From Rhodobacter xanthinilyticus (GTDB lineage: Bacteria > Pseudomonadota > Alphaproteobacteria > Rhodobacterales > Rhodobacteraceae), in the NCBI RefSeq assembly GCF_001856665.1, contig NZ_CP017781.1, positions 2,806,001-2,870,000 of the forward strand: 64,000 nt of DNA, given 5' to 3'. Numbering within the stretch: position 1 is the first letter of the stretch; each line of letters starts with the position of its first letter. This document shows, piece after piece, positions 62,947 to 64,000 of the stretch. The notes under the pieces were generated by a model that made no database searches, was not told the origin of the DNA, and was given only the letters and a program-made list of their open reading frames with translations. The translations under genes were made by a program, and so were the position numbers.

Positions 62947-64000
62947 TCAGATCGGCAGGCCGACGACAAAGCGCGCGCCGAGCGGCTCGGAGGTGATATC
63001 GGCATCCGTCGGGCGGATATTCTCGGCCCAGATCACCCCGCCATGCGCCTCGACGATCTGTTTCGAGATCGCGAGCCCGAGGCCCGAATGATCGCCGAAC
63101 TGGCCCTCCGGGCGCTCCGAATAGAAGCGCTTGAAGACCTTGGTCAGCGCCTCCTCGGGGATCCCCGGCCCGGTATCCTCGACCACGACCAGCACCCGGT
63201 TGTCGCGCCGCCGCGCCCAGACCCGCACCGCATCGCCCTCTTCGCAGAAGGAGATCGCATTGGTGATCAGGTTGACGAAAACCTGCGCGAGCCGCCCCTC
63301 GAGGCCGGTGATCATGATCGGCTGCGAGGGCAGGTCGATGATGAATTCGACCCCCTTCTCGCCCGCCTGCTTGCCCAGATAATCGGCCAGATTGCCGACC
63401 ATCTTGAGCAGGTCGAAATGCTCCTCCTCCTCCTTCACCAGCTCGCTGTCGAGCCGCGAGGCGTTGGAGATGTCGCTGACCAGCCGGTCGAGGCGCTTCA
63501 CATCATGGTCGATGACCTCGAGCAGCCGCGCGCGGTGATCGTCGCGCTTGACGACATGCAGCGAGGCCACCGCCGAGCGCAGGCTGGCGAGCGGGTTCTT
63601 GATCTCATGGGCGACATCGGCGGCGAATTGTTCGTTCGCGTCGATCCGATCGTAAAGCGCCGTCACCATGCCGCGCAGCGCGCCCGAGAGGCGGCCGATC
63701 TCGTCGGGCCGCGCGGTCAGATCGGGGATCCGCACCCGGCTCGGGCTCATCTTGCGGGCGTTCTTCTCCTGGCCGATCTCGGCCGCGGCGGCGAGCTCGG
63801 AGAGCGGGTTCGCGATCGTCGAGGCGAGCACCAGGCTCAGCCCGATCGAGACGATGATCGCGATCACGAACATCTGCAAGACCTGCTCGCGCTCGACCCG
63901 CACGAGCTGGTCGATCTCGCCCGCCTCGGAGGTCAGCGCGAGAATGCCGACCAGCTGATCGCCCTGATAAACCCCTGTCACGACAGAGAAAATCGTCGCC
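62947..64000 (-). CDS. chvG: ChvG-like sensor histidine kinase, partial (N-terminus outside window)
   Basis: At least 350 residues of a membrane-bound sensor kinase are present: end of a periplasmic sensor region, a membrane helix (VLQMFVIAIIVSIGLSLVLAST, in short VIAIIVSIGLSLVLA), a HAMP domain, the H-box FAADVAHEIKNPLASL, the N-box NLITNAISF, and G-boxes VEDTGPGIPEE and HSGLGLAISKQIV. The order chvG-hprK-rapZ-EIIA-ptsH matches the ChvG/ChvI acid/envelope-stress system with its PTS partners. The start and the response regulator chvI lie beyond 64000. Confidence 0.93.
   Translation of the reverse strand, partial: ATIFSVVTGVYQGDQLVGILALTSEAGEIDQLVRVEREQVLQMFVIAIIVSIGLSLVLASTIANPLSELAAAAEIGQEKNARKMSPSRVRIPDLTARPDEIGRLSGALRGMVTALYDRIDANEQFAADVAHEIKNPLASLRSAVASLHVVKRDDHRARLLEVIDHDVKRLDRLVSDISNASRLDSELVKEEEEHFDLLKMVGNLADYLGKQAGEKGVEFIIDLPSQPIMITGLEGRLAQVFVNLITNAISFCEEGDAVRVWARRRDNRVLVVVEDTGPGIPEEALTKVFKRFYSERPEGQFGDHSGLGLAISKQIVEAHGGVIWAENIRPTDADITSEPLGARFVVGLPI

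Overview
The window is high-GC chromosomal DNA from an alphaproteobacterium of the order Rhodobacterales, most like Rhodobacter. The evidence is the gene content: a bztABCD-type amino-acid transporter, a LuxR/LuxI pair laid out like gtaRI, an ATP12 chaperone, a DUF6473 protein, a short-form HPr kinase with RapZ, HPr and a ChvG-like kinase, and two tuf genes. This assignment is inference from families and gene order; no 16S rRNA is present.

Layout. 1-2.6 kb: the end of an SDR gene, then argB, a ferredoxin-like gene and a SixA-like phosphatase, overlapping at ATGA junctions. 2.7-7.2 kb: an ABC transporter for acidic amino acids and their amides (minus strand). 7.4-11.6 kb: a compact minus-strand operon rarA-crcB-rluC-HAD phosphatase-ATP12. 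11.8-13.0 kb: a quorum-sensing pair. 13.3-34.2 kb: the str, S10, spc and alpha ribosomal gene sets, all on the minus strand (rpsL, rpsG, fusA, tufA, rpsJ ... rplQ), with secY, adk and rpoA. 34.2-37.3 kb: an envelope glycosyltransferase/phosphatase operon feeding into the str operon. 37.5-51.2 kb: rpoC, rpoB, rplL, rplJ, rplA, rplK, nusG, secE, tRNA-Trp and tufB. 51.4-58.95 kb: a DUF533 gene, parC, SH3 and SDR genes, a cobalamin adenosyltransferase, a glycine-zipper lipoprotein and etfBA. 59.0-60.9 kb: a DUF6473 gene and 3-hydroxybutyryl-CoA dehydrogenase. 60.9-64.0 kb: ptsH, a mannose-type EIIA gene, rapZ, hprK and a truncated chvG-like kinase.

The most interesting feature is how the ribosomal cluster is divided. 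Genes keep the usual bacterial order, but two stretches are interrupted by opposite-strand envelope genes: a lipoprotein between rpmD and rplO, and an SH3 protein between rplW and rplB. Intrinsic terminator-like hairpins and sigma70-type promoters with a TTG-start -35 and 17-nt spacer lie at many junctions, so the cluster reads as several consecutive transcription units. The same promoter shape appears before rpsL, rpsJ, rpmC, rplO, secY, rpsM, rplQ, rplJ, nusG, secE, tRNA-Trp and tufB.

Functionally the window combines translation and transcription machinery with regulators that could tie growth to cell density (LuxR/LuxI), envelope state (ChvG-like kinase, lipid A-type enzymes) and carbon/nitrogen status (regulatory PTS). 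No CRISPR array, rRNA operon, insertion sequence or prophage was seen.
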